Below, in pieces: positions 6,858 to 15,724 of a DNA stretch of 46,490 nucleotides (the stretch's first letter is position 1; each line of letters opens with the position of its first letter). The stretch is from contig CALINC010000133.1 of NCBI GenBank assembly GCA_938045195.1, positions 1 to 46,490 on the forward strand. The letters run 5' to 3'. The translations under genes and the position numbers were made by a program. The DNA is from an uncultured Treponema sp. (GTDB taxonomy: Bacteria; Spirochaetota; Spirochaetia; Treponematales; Treponemataceae). The notes below the pieces were generated by a model. The model saw only the letters and a program-made list of their open reading frames with translations. It was not told the DNA's origin and did no database searches.

Positions 6858-8945
6858 ATGAAAAATAAAACATATAGAATTTTTTTTATAGCACTTCCCG
6901 TTTTTGCCGTTTTGCTGCTGTTTTCATATTTAAACTTTTTTGAAAAAGCCGAATATTTTTTCTATGATGATAGAATGAATAGAACAGCTTCGTATTTCTC
7001 TCCGTCGGAAGAGATTGTGTTAATTTTGGTCGATCAAAAAAGTTTATCTTATGCAGCGGAAGAGCGGGGTTGGCAATGGCCATGGAAACGGGAAGCATAT
7101 TCGGAACTTGTAGATTTTTTCTCGGAATGCGGAGCAAAGGCTGTTGCTTTCGATATGCTTTTTACGGAACCCTCGTCTTACGGCAATGATGACGATAACC
7201 GCTTTATCGCTTCGTGTGCAAACAGCGGGAATGTTGTGCAAACTGTTTTCTTTGATGCTGTGCAGGGAACAGCACCTTCTTGGAACATGGCGGCACCGCT
7301 TCCGCAAAAAAATCAGAGCGGTATAAAAAACGATTCCGAGTTTCCGGCTTTGTTCCCTATTGACGGTTTATGCAGAACGGCAGCCGCTCTCGGCAATGTA
7401 AATAGTCTGCCCGACTCTGACGGAACAATCCGGCGCGCAAGGCTTTTTTATAATTGGAACGGTTATAGCATCCCAACCTTGGGAACTGCCGCCTTTTTAT
7501 CGGCTGACGGAACGTTAAACAAAGATATTCCGCGTATAATAAATTTACGTTTTAAAAAAAGTATAGATGACTATGTCCCGTACAGTGCAGGCGATATTTT
7601 AAAAGCGGCGCAAGATATAAAAGACGGAAAAGAAGCCGATTTTTCTCTTGAAGACTTTAAAGATATGTATGTTTTTTTCGGGCTGTATGCTTCGGGTCTT
7701 TTTGATATATGCAGAACGCCTATTTCAGCTGCATATCCGGGAGTAGGTGTTCACATAACACTGCTGGATAATATTTTATCTAACGACAAACTTATATATA
7801 CGCCCAAGGGAATAAACATGGTCATTCTGTTTGCCTGTATTATTCTTTCAATTCTTCCAAGCATTTCGGCAGGAAAAATAAAAAAGCGGCGGCTATCGTT
7901 TTTTGTTCTTGCTTTTAGTATTGCTGTTTTAATCTCGGTATATCTTGTGCTTTCATATATATTATTTGCAGCCGGCATAATTATTCCCGTTGCATCCGTA
8001 CTTTTTGCCATGATTTCGGCTTATGTTGTTTCTCTTGCAGTAAGTTATATGTCTGAGGGGAAACAAAAGCGGTACTTAAAAAATGCTTTTAAGCAATATT
8101 TAAGTCCCGTTGTAATTGAACAGTTAATAGCTAATCCTGAGCAGTTAAAACTTGGAGGCGAACGGAAAGAATTAACGATGTTTTTTTCGGATCTGCAGGG
8201 GTTTACTTCAATTTCGGAAAGTTTGAATCCCGAAGCTCTCACAGAACTTTTAAATTATTATCTTTCGGCAATGAGTTCCATTATTTTGGACTCGGGCGGT
8301 ACAATCGACAAATACGAGGGAGACGCTATTATTGCTTTTTGGAATGCGCCGGCACCGATTCAAAACCATGCACGGATGGCACTTGAAGCGGCATATACTT
8401 GCCAAAAAAAACTCGAAGAAATGCGGCCCGAACTTGAAAAACAGACAGGCGGGAAACCCTTTAAAATGCGTATAGGATTAAATACGGGGGTTGCTATTGT
8501 GGGGAATATGGGTTCAACTAACCGCTTTGATTACACAATGCTCGGCGACGCAGTAAATCTTGCTGCGCGGCTTGAGGGCTTAAATAAGCAATTCGGGACA
8601 TATACGATGTGTTCGGAATCTGCAAAAAAAGCGGCGGAAAAAGGCGGTACCAATCTAAAATTCCGGGAGCTTGCCCGCGCCGCGGTTGTCGGCAAAAATG
8701 AACCGGTAACGGTTTACGAAATTATGGACGAACAAACATATACCGAAAAAAGCAGTCTCTTGCAATCCTTTGGAGAGGGCTTACAAGAATTTTATGCAGG
8801 CAACTTTAAAAAAGCACTTTTAATTTTTGAGCAAACTCAAAATGAAGACCCCGCAGCTATGAACTATGCAAAAAAATGTGCCGCTCTTTGCGATACAAAA
8901 CCGGATGGTGAATGGCTGGGAATATGGAAAGCAGAAACAAAGTAA
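6858..8945 (+). CDS. CHASE2-domain class III adenylate cyclase
   Basis: A 695-residue membrane sensor that should make cAMP from ATP. Order: one N-terminal membrane segment (about 8-27), a CHASE2 extracytoplasmic domain (about 35-310), three closely spaced membrane helices (about 320-398), a class III cyclase domain (about 435-620) and a helical tail. Catalytic residues are present: metal-binding D445 (F-F-S-D-L-Q-G-F-T) and D489 (K-Y-E-G-D-A), transition-state N567 and R571 (D-A-V-N-L-A-A-R). K485 and D564 are the adenine-selecting pair. It follows the M48 gene by 19 bases without a good Shine-Dalgarno. The arrangement suggests an envelope-sensing cAMP output made with two exported proteins. 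Confidence 0.9.
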   Translation: MKNKTYRIFFIALPVFAVLLLFSYLNFFEKAEYFFYDDRMNRTASYFSPSEEIVLILVDQKSLSYAAEERGWQWPWKREAYSELVDFFSECGAKAVAFDMLFTEPSSYGNDDDNRFIASCANSGNVVQTVFFDAVQGTAPSWNMAAPLPQKNQSGIKNDSEFPALFPIDGLCRTAAALGNVNSLPDSDGTIRRARLFYNWNGYSIPTLGTAAFLSADGTLNKDIPRIINLRFKKSIDDYVPYSAGDILKAAQDIKDGKEADFSLEDFKDMYVFFGLYASGLFDICRTPISAAYPGVGVHITLLDNILSNDKLIYTPKGINMVILFACIILSILPSISAGKIKKRRLSFFVLAFSIAVLISVYLVLSYILFAAGIIIPVASVLFAMISAYVVSLAVSYMSEGKQKRYLKNAFKQYLSPVVIEQLIANPEQLKLGGERKELTMFFSDLQGFTSISESLNPEALTELLNYYLSAMSSIILDSGGTIDKYEGDAIIAFWNAPAPIQNHARMALEAAYTCQKKLEEMRPELEKQTGGKPFKMRIGLNTGVAIVGNMGSTNRFDYTMLGDAVNLAARLEGLNKQFGTYTMCSESAKKAAEKGGTNLKFRELARAAVVGKNEPVTVYEIMDEQTYTEKSSLLQSFGEGLQEFYAGNFKKALLIFEQTQNEDPAAMNYAKKCAALCDTKPDGEWLGIWKAETK

Positions 8946-8975
8946 TTACGAGGTTATGCCCCGTTTATTATTCCG

Positions 8976-10082
8976 CTATACATTAAATTTAAAAAACATC
9001 ACATCTCCGTCTTGGACTATGTAGGTCTTGCCCTCTTGGCGATACCGTCCGGCTTCTTTTATTTTTTGTTCGGTACCGTATTTTTCAAAATCGGCAAAGC
9101 TGTAAACTTCAGCTTTTATAAAGCCGCGTTCAAAATCCGTGTGAATTACTCCGGCGGCTTTAGGAGCAGTATCGCCTGCATGAATTGTCCAAGCGCGGCA
9201 TTCATCTTCGCCTGCGGTAAAAAACGTCCTAAGACCGATTAAATTATAAGCGGCTCTCGCCAACTGAGCAAGTCCCGATTCTTTCAAGCCTGCTTCTTTT
9301 AAAAAAGCCGACCGCTCTTCTTCACTTTCCAAATCTGAAAGTTCTGCTTCAAATTTGCCGCATATTACAACAGCGTCTGCCCCCTCCGCTTCTGCTATTT
9401 TTTTAACGGCTTCTACATATTTATTTCCGCCTGCCGGAACGGCTTCATCAACATTACAAACATACATTTGAGGCTTCATCGTAATTAAATGCGTATCGTA
9501 TATTGCGGCTTTTTCATCATCGGTTAAATCGGCGAGGCGGGCACCTTTTCCCTCCTGCAAAAACGGACGAATTTTTTCAATAGCTCTTATTACAACGGCG
9601 GCTTCCTTTTGCGCTTCTTTACCCATTCTAGTTGCTTTTTCGGCACGCTCTGCCCGTTTATCCAAACTTGCCAAATCTGCAAGTGCAAGTTCAATGTTAA
9701 TGGTTTCAATATCTGCAGCAGGGTCAATTTTTCCTGCAACATGAACTATATCGTCATTATCAAAACAACGGACTACATGTGCGATAACGCTGACTTCACG
9801 TATATGCGACAAAAATTGATTGCCCAATCCCTCACCTTGAGAAGCTCCTTTTACCAGTCCGGCAATATCTACAAATTCAACAGCAGCAGGAATAACTCGT
9901 TTCGGGTTAAAATGTTCCGCCAGTTTTTTTAACCGCATATCGGGCAAATTGACAATGCCTACATTCGGGTTGATCGTACAAAACGGATAATTCGCCGCTT
10001 CCGCAGGAGCATTTGTTAATGCTGAAAAAATAGTTGATTTGCCGACATTAGGTAAGCCGACAATGCCGCAGTTTAACGCCAT
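8976..10082 (-). CDS. ychF: Redox-regulated P-loop ATPase/GTPase YchF (OLA1 family)
   Basis: A 368-residue cytosolic Obg-family NTPase. The ATG at 10082 is preceded by AAGGAG; a longer reading to 10106 adds eight unlikely residues. The P-loop G-L-P-N-V-G-K-S-T is at 9-17. The D-I-A-G-L-V-K-G-A motif is switch II. The usual N-K-x-D is replaced by N-V-D-E, as expected for YchF, which prefers ATP. The C-terminus is a TGS domain ending G-D-V-M-F-F-K-F-N-V. YchF binds ribosomes and is linked to stress and catalase control. It lies 11 bases after sppA and should be co-transcribed. Confidence 0.95.
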   Translation of the reverse strand: MALNCGIVGLPNVGKSTIFSALTNAPAEAANYPFCTINPNVGIVNLPDMRLKKLAEHFNPKRVIPAAVEFVDIAGLVKGASQGEGLGNQFLSHIREVSVIAHVVRCFDNDDIVHVAGKIDPAADIETINIELALADLASLDKRAERAEKATRMGKEAQKEAAVVIRAIEKIRPFLQEGKGARLADLTDDEKAAIYDTHLITMKPQMYVCNVDEAVPAGGNKYVEAVKKIAEAEGADAVVICGKFEAELSDLESEEERSAFLKEAGLKESGLAQLARAAYNLIGLRTFFTAGEDECRAWTIHAGDTAPKAAGVIHTDFERGFIKAEVYSFADFEKYGTEQKIKEAGRYRQEGKTYIVQDGDVMFFKFNV

Positions 10083-10093
10083 GTATGCACTCC

Positions 10094-11929
10094 TTATTTT
10101 TCCCAAACAAGACGTTCGGGCATATATACATAAATTCCTTTTTTAGAATTTAATTTTAAGAATTCCAAAGAGGCATATAAATCGGCAAAATTCAATTGAG
10201 CTGCCGCAGAATAATTTATTTCGTTTATCATATTTTTTATAAATTCTTGAGTAAGTGTCAGCGGTTTTTTTATGGGTTTTACCGAAAAATTACCGGATAT
10301 ATTCGCAAGTTTTGCAGCATAGGCTGCGGCATCATTAAAGGAACCGATTTCGTCTACAAGTTTCAACTTTAGAGCTTGATACCCCGAATACACTTTTCCG
10401 CCGGCTAAGTCGGCTACGGTTTCAAATGGAAGATTTCTGCCTGCAGAAACTTTTTCTATAAAAGTTTTATAGATATGTATAATTTCCATTTTTAGACTTT
10501 CCAATTCTTCCTCAGACGGGTCTTCAAGAACTGAATTATTAGGTTTTTGTCCGGCATATACCAAATCTCCCGTTATGCCCAAATAAGTTTTTAATGCGGC
10601 TTGGAACGATGGGTTTGTTCCCAATACTCCTATTGAACCGGTGATTGTATAAGGGCTTGCAAAAATATAATCAGCCGAAGAGGAAATCCAATATGCTCCC
10701 GAAGCAGCAACCGACCCCATAGAAACGACGACAGGCAAGCCCGCATTTTTGGCTCTTTCGACGGCACGGCGTATTTCTTCAGAAGCAAAAACTTCTCCTC
10801 CCCCGGAATTTATGCGGAGAACAATAGCTTTTACCGATGGGTCGGATTGTGCAATATCAAACAATTCAATTAACTGTGAACTTACGGCAGCTTCTTGAGT
10901 TGTTACGGCAGAACTTGTAATGGCTCCATCGAGATGAATAACTGCTACCGAATTTTGTGAAACATTTTCTTTATAATTTAAATTATAGTTTTCATAGCTG
11001 ATTGTATTTACTTGCTGCATAAAAGTTTTATCATCGGCAAAACCTATCTTCACAGCAAATTCATCTACGGAACCAACATCGGTAACAAGCCCTTCTTTTA
11101 ATGCTGCATTTGCAATGTCTCCCGAATATTTTTTGATGACGGCGTTATTTTTTTCTGCAAAATTTTTAATTATTTCGGGCGATATATTTAGATTGGCGGC
11201 AATGTCGGAAACATATTTATTCCATAAATCATCATACATGGTTTTTAAGTTGGAACGGACGTTTTCTGAAAGATTGTTACGGGAATAGGTTTCAGCCATA
11301 CCTTTATAATCGCCTGCTTGCAGTACATTCCATTTAATTCCGAATTTTTCTTCCAGACCTTTGTAGAAAACAGGACGGGAGGCAAAACCTGCAAATGAGA
11401 TGCCGCCCAGAGGATCTATGCCTATCCTATCCGCATAAGAGGCAAGATAAAAAGAAGATATGCCATAATTTACGGAATAGGCATAAATCTTTTTGTCAGC
11501 CGCTTTGAATTCGGAAAGAGCTTCTCCTAATTCTGCCAAGTGTCCTGACGAAAGTCCCGATAATTCCGAAAAATCCAAATAGAGAGACGTTATTCGTCTA
11601 TCATAAGCAGCGTTTTTTATTGCTTTTGTTAAATCGGAAATTAAAATTACAGAAGTTTTTTCCTTTAAGCCCGGAATCGGCACCGAAAAAGTATCGCCGT
11701 CAGCCTCCGCCGCTATCCCGATCGGATTAATTCTTAAAACAGAATCTTCTTCAATGCGTACTATAGGTGTTTTTTGCGGCGAAGGAATTACTGCCATTAC
11801 TCCCATAAAAATAATAAATAGATAAAAAAAGACAATGTTAATTATAATTAACCTTAAAATATTTATTCCACGAAAAAGCGTTCTAAAAAATCCGCTTTTT
11901 TTCTTTTTCGGTTCTGTAGTGTTTTCCAT
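10094..11929 (-). CDS. sppA: Signal peptide peptidase SppA, 67K type
   Basis: A 611-residue inner-membrane Ser-Lys protease that digests cleaved signal peptides. One N-terminal membrane anchor is at about 24-48. Two tandem S49/ClpP-like domains follow, giving the long bacterial type. The general-base lysine is K209 in A-G-D-Y-K-G-M-A, and the nucleophile is S410 in S-V-A-A-S-G-A-Y-W, both at positions typical of this type. A promoter (TTGAAA-17-TATTAT) lies upstream. AAGGAG is about 14 bases before the ATG, rather far. ychF follows. Confidence 0.93.
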   Translation of the reverse strand: MENTTEPKKKKSGFFRTLFRGINILRLIIINIVFFYLFIIFMGVMAVIPSPQKTPIVRIEEDSVLRINPIGIAAEADGDTFSVPIPGLKEKTSVILISDLTKAIKNAAYDRRITSLYLDFSELSGLSSGHLAELGEALSEFKAADKKIYAYSVNYGISSFYLASYADRIGIDPLGGISFAGFASRPVFYKGLEEKFGIKWNVLQAGDYKGMAETYSRNNLSENVRSNLKTMYDDLWNKYVSDIAANLNISPEIIKNFAEKNNAVIKKYSGDIANAALKEGLVTDVGSVDEFAVKIGFADDKTFMQQVNTISYENYNLNYKENVSQNSVAVIHLDGAITSSAVTTQEAAVSSQLIELFDIAQSDPSVKAIVLRINSGGGEVFASEEIRRAVERAKNAGLPVVVSMGSVAASGAYWISSSADYIFASPYTITGSIGVLGTNPSFQAALKTYLGITGDLVYAGQKPNNSVLEDPSEEELESLKMEIIHIYKTFIEKVSAGRNLPFETVADLAGGKVYSGYQALKLKLVDEIGSFNDAAAYAAKLANISGNFSVKPIKKPLTLTQEFIKNMINEINYSAAAQLNFADLYASLEFLKLNSKKGIYVYMPERLVWEK

Positions 11930-11967
11930 AAAATTCCGTTTAATACTCCTTAAAATAATATTGCGGT

Positions 11968-11996
11968 ATAATAGCAGAAAAGCTATTTTTTTTCAA
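11968..11996 (-). promoter_or_regulatory. Predicted promoter of sppA-ychF
   Basis: On the minus strand, TTGAAA (11996-11991), a 17-base spacer, then TATTAT (11973-11968). Unlike several neighbours, it leaves a normal-length leader with AAGGAG before the sppA start. Confidence 0.6.
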
Positions 11997-12153
11997 CAAG
12001 AAAAGACGGTATTCACAGACGGAAAGTTAAACTTTTTGAATGAAGGCGCATTTCTGCCGCATTAAAACAAAGAAAAAGAATTTAATTAAACATTTGCAAT
12101 TTTGATTGTTTCTGTGTTTTATTTGTGATATGTTTTATTTATTTCCGGCTATC

Positions 12154-12182
12154 TTGCAATTACTTATCACAACATATATACT
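12154..12182 (+). promoter_or_regulatory. Predicted promoter of the UPF0340 gene
   Basis: TTGCAA (12154-12159), a 17-base spacer, then TATACT (12177-12182). The ATG at 12191 begins eight bases after the -10 box, so the mRNA is predicted to be leaderless or to carry only one or two leader bases. Confidence 0.65.
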
Positions 12183-12190
12183 ATAAAAAT

Positions 12191-12745
12191 ATGGCAAATG
12201 ACTTTTTAATTGAAAAAATTATAGATGAATCTAAAGCGGCAATAATTGAAGCTGTAGAAAATTCAAATGTGCAGACAGGGGATGTTTTTATCATCGGTTG
12301 CAGTACGAGCGAAGTTGCAGGAGGAATAATAGGAAAATCCTCAAATGTAGAAATAGGAGAAGCTATTATAAAATCTGCATTGCACATTTTAGAACAAAAG
12401 GGAGTATATCTTGCCGTGCAGTGCTGTGAGCATCTCAACCGAGCTTTGGTTATAAGCGATGAAGCATGCAGAAAATACGGCTTTGAGGAGGTCAGTGTAA
12501 TACCGGCTTTACATGCAGGCGGTGCTGCAGCCGTTGCAGCTTATAACTGCATATCCGGTGCTGTTATCGTAGAACATATTAGCGCAAAAGCGGGAATAGA
12601 TATAGGCGACACGGAAATAGGTATGCACATAAAATTTGTACAAGTGCCGGTCCGTTTAAAAAATAACAAAATCGGAAACGCAAGAGTTACGGCATTAAAA
12701 AGCCGCCCTAAACTGATAGGCGGAGAGCGGGCTATATATAAATGA
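12191..12745 (+). CDS. UPF0340 / TIGR01440 (YwlG-like) family protein
   Basis: A 184-residue cytosolic protein of the YwlG-like family of unknown function; the usual length is about 180. Family-like features are V-F-I-I-G-C-S-T-S-E-V (about 31-41), a C-C-E-H-L-N-R-A segment (about 76-84), and H-I-S-A-K-A-G-I-D-I-G-D-T near the C-terminus. The ATG at 12191 is chosen because the 22 residues upstream are unlike the family and overlap the promoter. It has no Shine-Dalgarno and stands alone. Confidence 0.85.
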   Translation: MANDFLIEKIIDESKAAIIEAVENSNVQTGDVFIIGCSTSEVAGGIIGKSSNVEIGEAIIKSALHILEQKGVYLAVQCCEHLNRALVISDEACRKYGFEEVSVIPALHAGGAAAVAAYNCISGAVIVEHISAKAGIDIGDTEIGMHIKFVQVPVRLKNNKIGNARVTALKSRPKLIGGERAIYK

Positions 12746-12800
12746 TTTTATATGTAAATACAAGCCGATAAATAATTGCCGTTTATATTTAATCCGTGCA

Positions 12801-13682
12801 TCAATTATTTAGACGGGTTTTATCAAGCAATTCTTTAATATTAGATAAACATACTTCCAAATAATTTTCAGGCGGCGGCGATTTTTTCCATGGATGAGTT
12901 AAAGCACTAGAACTGTTAATGCGGATTAATCGTAAATCAAAGCCGGCATCTTTTAAAACCGAAATTACTTCATCGGCACTTCCTCCTTGAGAGCCGACTC
13001 CGGGAATAAGCAAAGGCACTTCGCCGCCTGAAGCATAAATTTTTGCAATTACTTTTAATTCTTCCATACCCGTAGCACCTGCGACAGCCCCAGTACCCGG
13101 ATATTTTTGCGCATAGGTAACAATTTGTTTTGCAATGTTTTCGTAAAGAAATTCGGAATTATTCACTTGTAAATTTTGTAAATCGGCAGCACCCGGATTA
13201 CTTGTTCTGTTTAGGATATATGCTCCATGCTTAATATATTTTTCCGAGATAAACGGTAAAATGGAGTCGCTTCCCATATACGGACTGATTGTAACGGCAT
13301 CTGCATGCCAACCGTCAAAGGCTTCTATCGCATAATTTAAACTTGAGCGGGCTATATCGCCGCGCTTTGAATCCAAAATAATAGGTATTCCGGCAAAATC
13401 TTTTTGAAGTATATCCATAATTTCCGCTAAAGTCTGCGAGCCGGAAAAATCATTTCGGCGAGGTTTATCCAATGCCGTGTAATATCCTATATTCGGTTTA
13501 AAAGCGGCAGGGTAAAGTTTTTTTTGCCGCATTGCAGAAAATAATTCTTTAAAAAAAAGAAATATATCTTCTTTTAAATTACCCGTTTTATTAGGGATTG
13601 ATTCAAGTTGAGGGTCAAGCCCCATACACGCGCAGTTATTTGTTCGTTCAGCAGAAGTTTTTAATAATTCAATATAATTCAT
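12801..13682 (-). CDS. pyrF: Orotidine 5'-phosphate decarboxylase (PyrF type 2)
   Basis: A 293-residue enzyme for the last step of UMP synthesis, decarboxylating OMP. The active-site motif D-S-K-R-G-D-I is at 104-110, with the catalytic lysine K106. Length and motif place it in the longer type-2 group found in many bacteria. The N-terminal C-M-G-L-D-P binds substrate. The promoter is TTGACA (13715-13720) with TAAACT (17-base spacer) or TATAAA (15), and no Shine-Dalgarno is seen before the ATG. pyrC lies 3.2 kb away on the same strand, separated by two opposite-strand genes. Confidence 0.93.
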   Translation of the reverse strand: MNYIELLKTSAERTNNCACMGLDPQLESIPNKTGNLKEDIFLFFKELFSAMRQKKLYPAAFKPNIGYYTALDKPRRNDFSGSQTLAEIMDILQKDFAGIPIILDSKRGDIARSSLNYAIEAFDGWHADAVTISPYMGSDSILPFISEKYIKHGAYILNRTSNPGAADLQNLQVNNSEFLYENIAKQIVTYAQKYPGTGAVAGATGMEELKVIAKIYASGGEVPLLIPGVGSQGGSADEVISVLKDAGFDLRLIRINSSSALTHPWKKSPPPENYLEVCLSNIKELLDKTRLNN

Positions 13683-13691
13683 AACAAAATA

Positions 13692-13720
13692 AGTTTATAC
13701 AAAAAGTAAAACTCTGTCAA
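13692..13720 (-). promoter_or_regulatory. Predicted promoter of pyrF
   Basis: On the minus strand, TTGACA (13720-13715), then TAAACT (13697-13692) after 17 bases, or the better-matching TATAAA (13699-13694) after 15. The start codon at 13682 is about nine bases from the -10 box, so little or no leader is expected. Confidence 0.55.
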
Positions 13721-13774
13721 TTATTTGAATGCTCCTTCTTTTCTTTTTTGATATTCTATGTTAAACTAGATAGT

Positions 13775-15724
13775 ATGAAAAATATTTTACGTATTATTCC
13801 GCTTTTTATAATTATTGCCTCATGCAAATCTACGATACCGCCGCTGCCTCCCGAATTTGCCGACTATGAATTTGTTAAAACGCCGTATAATATTTTTACA
13901 AACGATACGGCATTAGATTTTCAAACCGATATAACTATTCCGCTTTCAGCAAAGAATTATGACACCTCAATTTTAACAAATAATTTTATTCCGTTTAAAG
14001 GATATGCGGGACAATGCGTAATTTATTTCCACAGCAAAAATATAAATAGAGTTTTAATTTATCTTAATGGGAAACAAATTGAATCGGAAAAGATTTGTTC
14101 TTCGGAATATTCTGCAATTAAAATAAATGAAGCAGATGTTAATGGAAATAATTTTTTACATATATTACAAATTGAACCTACAAGCGATTATTTAAATAAA
14201 GATGGTGTTTATTTTCTTAATATAAAAATTCCTTTCCCCGAAATTATGAAACCAAATAATCCGCGTACAAAATTCAGCCGGCGTACATTTGATATACTTG
14301 ACAACTTACTTAATGCACAAATAGACAATGGATTTCCATCTGTTCAGCTGGTAATTATAAAAAACGGAGAGATGATAAAAAGTTCCGCATACGGCTTTAT
14401 CAGTACTGTGAATGATGTAGGTGAACCTATTTCGATAAAAAGAAAAATTACATCGAATACACTTTTCGATTTGGCAAGCAATACTAAAATGTTCAGTACA
14501 AATCTCGCATTGCAAAAACTTGTTTCAGATAAAATGATTTCAGTACATGATAAAGTTATTTCATTTTTTCCTAATTTTAGAGATTCAAAAAATGCAAAAT
14601 ATACCGGAAAAGAACATATTACAATTAGCGATTTATTAAATCATCAAGCAGGATTTCCTGCCGGTGCAAGCTATTATGCAAAAAAAGAAATACGCTTTAA
14701 ACGGAAAAATGATAAGCGCACCAACAAAGAAATTACGCTTAATTTAATCTGTGAAACTCCGTTAGTCTACCAGCCCGGAACAAAATTTATTTATTCCGAT
14801 ATAGATTATATGCTTTTAGGTTTAATTATCGAAAAAATTACAAACATGCCGTTGGATAAATACGTTGAAGAAAATATTTATAAACCGCTTAATCTAAATT
14901 ATGTTTGTTACAAACCTCTAACTCATGGCTTTAAGAAAAAAAATATTGCAGCAACTGAAATAGACGCAATAAAACGGACTTCCGAAAAAAAATATAAAAA
15001 ATTAAAATATTTGCCGATACATGGAATAGTACATGATCCGGAAGCATTCGGTGCAATGGATCAAGTGAGCGGTCATGCAGGTTTATTTGCCAATGCGGAA
15101 AGTATTGCGGTTCTTGCACAAGTTATGTTAAACGGCGGAGGATACGGCACAAAAAAATTATTTAATCCGCATGTATTAAATTTTTTTACAAGTCCAAGCA
15201 CCGAAAATTTTGCTGCAGGACTTGGCTGGAGACGGCAAGGTGTAACACAAGTTTACTCGCATTATTTTTCACAGCTCGCAAGTGCCGATGCTTTCGGACA
15301 TTCCGGATGGACTGGAACGCTTACTTTAATTGATCCGCAAGAAGATTTAATTGTTATTATCTTTACCAGTGCAAAAAATACGCCTGCCCTTTACGGAAAT
15401 AAATTGCGAGGGAAATATGAGGGCGATTTTTATCTTGCAAAAAATTACGGTGCTATCACAACTTTAATTTATTCGGCGTTTAAAAATTATAGCGATGATG
15501 TCGTAGACAATATGCTCATCGAACTTGCCGAACAACGCTATACATTACTTATAAACGACTTTGATGTTTACAATAATAATGGATTTTATAATGATTTAAA
15601 ATCTATTATGGCTACAATTACAAAGCAATCCGAAAATTCAGAACGGTTAAAAAATTTTTTACAAACAAATATTGCTATAACCATTAATCAAAAACTGCAA
15701 ACAATTCAACAGGCAAAAAAATGA
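13775..15724 (+). CDS. Beta-lactamase-fold serine hydrolase lipoprotein (AmiE-like)
   Basis: A 649-residue predicted lipoprotein, with signal ending I-A-S-C (Cys17). Residues about 25-160 look like a beta-sandwich. The rest is a serine beta-lactamase/DD-peptidase fold: S235-x-x-K238 (S-N-T-K), Y340-S-D in the YxN position, and H509-S-G in the KTG position. It overlaps the namZ gene by ATGA. In Bacillus subtilis a beta-lactamase-family protein (AmiE/YbbE) is encoded beside NamZ and removes peptides from muropeptides. By context I infer a similar murein-recycling role, though an esterase is possible. The ATG at 13775 is the only one giving a lipoprotein signal, yet it lies inside a promoter-like TAGTAT. 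Confidence 0.85.
   Translation: MKNILRIIPLFIIIASCKSTIPPLPPEFADYEFVKTPYNIFTNDTALDFQTDITIPLSAKNYDTSILTNNFIPFKGYAGQCVIYFHSKNINRVLIYLNGKQIESEKICSSEYSAIKINEADVNGNNFLHILQIEPTSDYLNKDGVYFLNIKIPFPEIMKPNNPRTKFSRRTFDILDNLLNAQIDNGFPSVQLVIIKNGEMIKSSAYGFISTVNDVGEPISIKRKITSNTLFDLASNTKMFSTNLALQKLVSDKMISVHDKVISFFPNFRDSKNAKYTGKEHITISDLLNHQAGFPAGASYYAKKEIRFKRKNDKRTNKEITLNLICETPLVYQPGTKFIYSDIDYMLLGLIIEKITNMPLDKYVEENIYKPLNLNYVCYKPLTHGFKKKNIAATEIDAIKRTSEKKYKKLKYLPIHGIVHDPEAFGAMDQVSGHAGLFANAESIAVLAQVMLNGGGYGTKKLFNPHVLNFFTSPSTENFAAGLGWRRQGVTQVYSHYFSQLASADAFGHSGWTGTLTLIDPQEDLIVIIFTSAKNTPALYGNKLRGKYEGDFYLAKNYGAITTLIYSAFKNYSDDVVDNMLIELAEQRYTLLINDFDVYNNNGFYNDLKSIMATITKQSENSERLKNFLQTNIAITINQKLQTIQQAKK

Noticed and set aside
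13748..13776. TTGATA-17-TAGTAT promoter for the serine hydrolase gene
   Set aside because: The -10 box overlaps the ATG that the lipoprotein signal requires, so it cannot serve that start.
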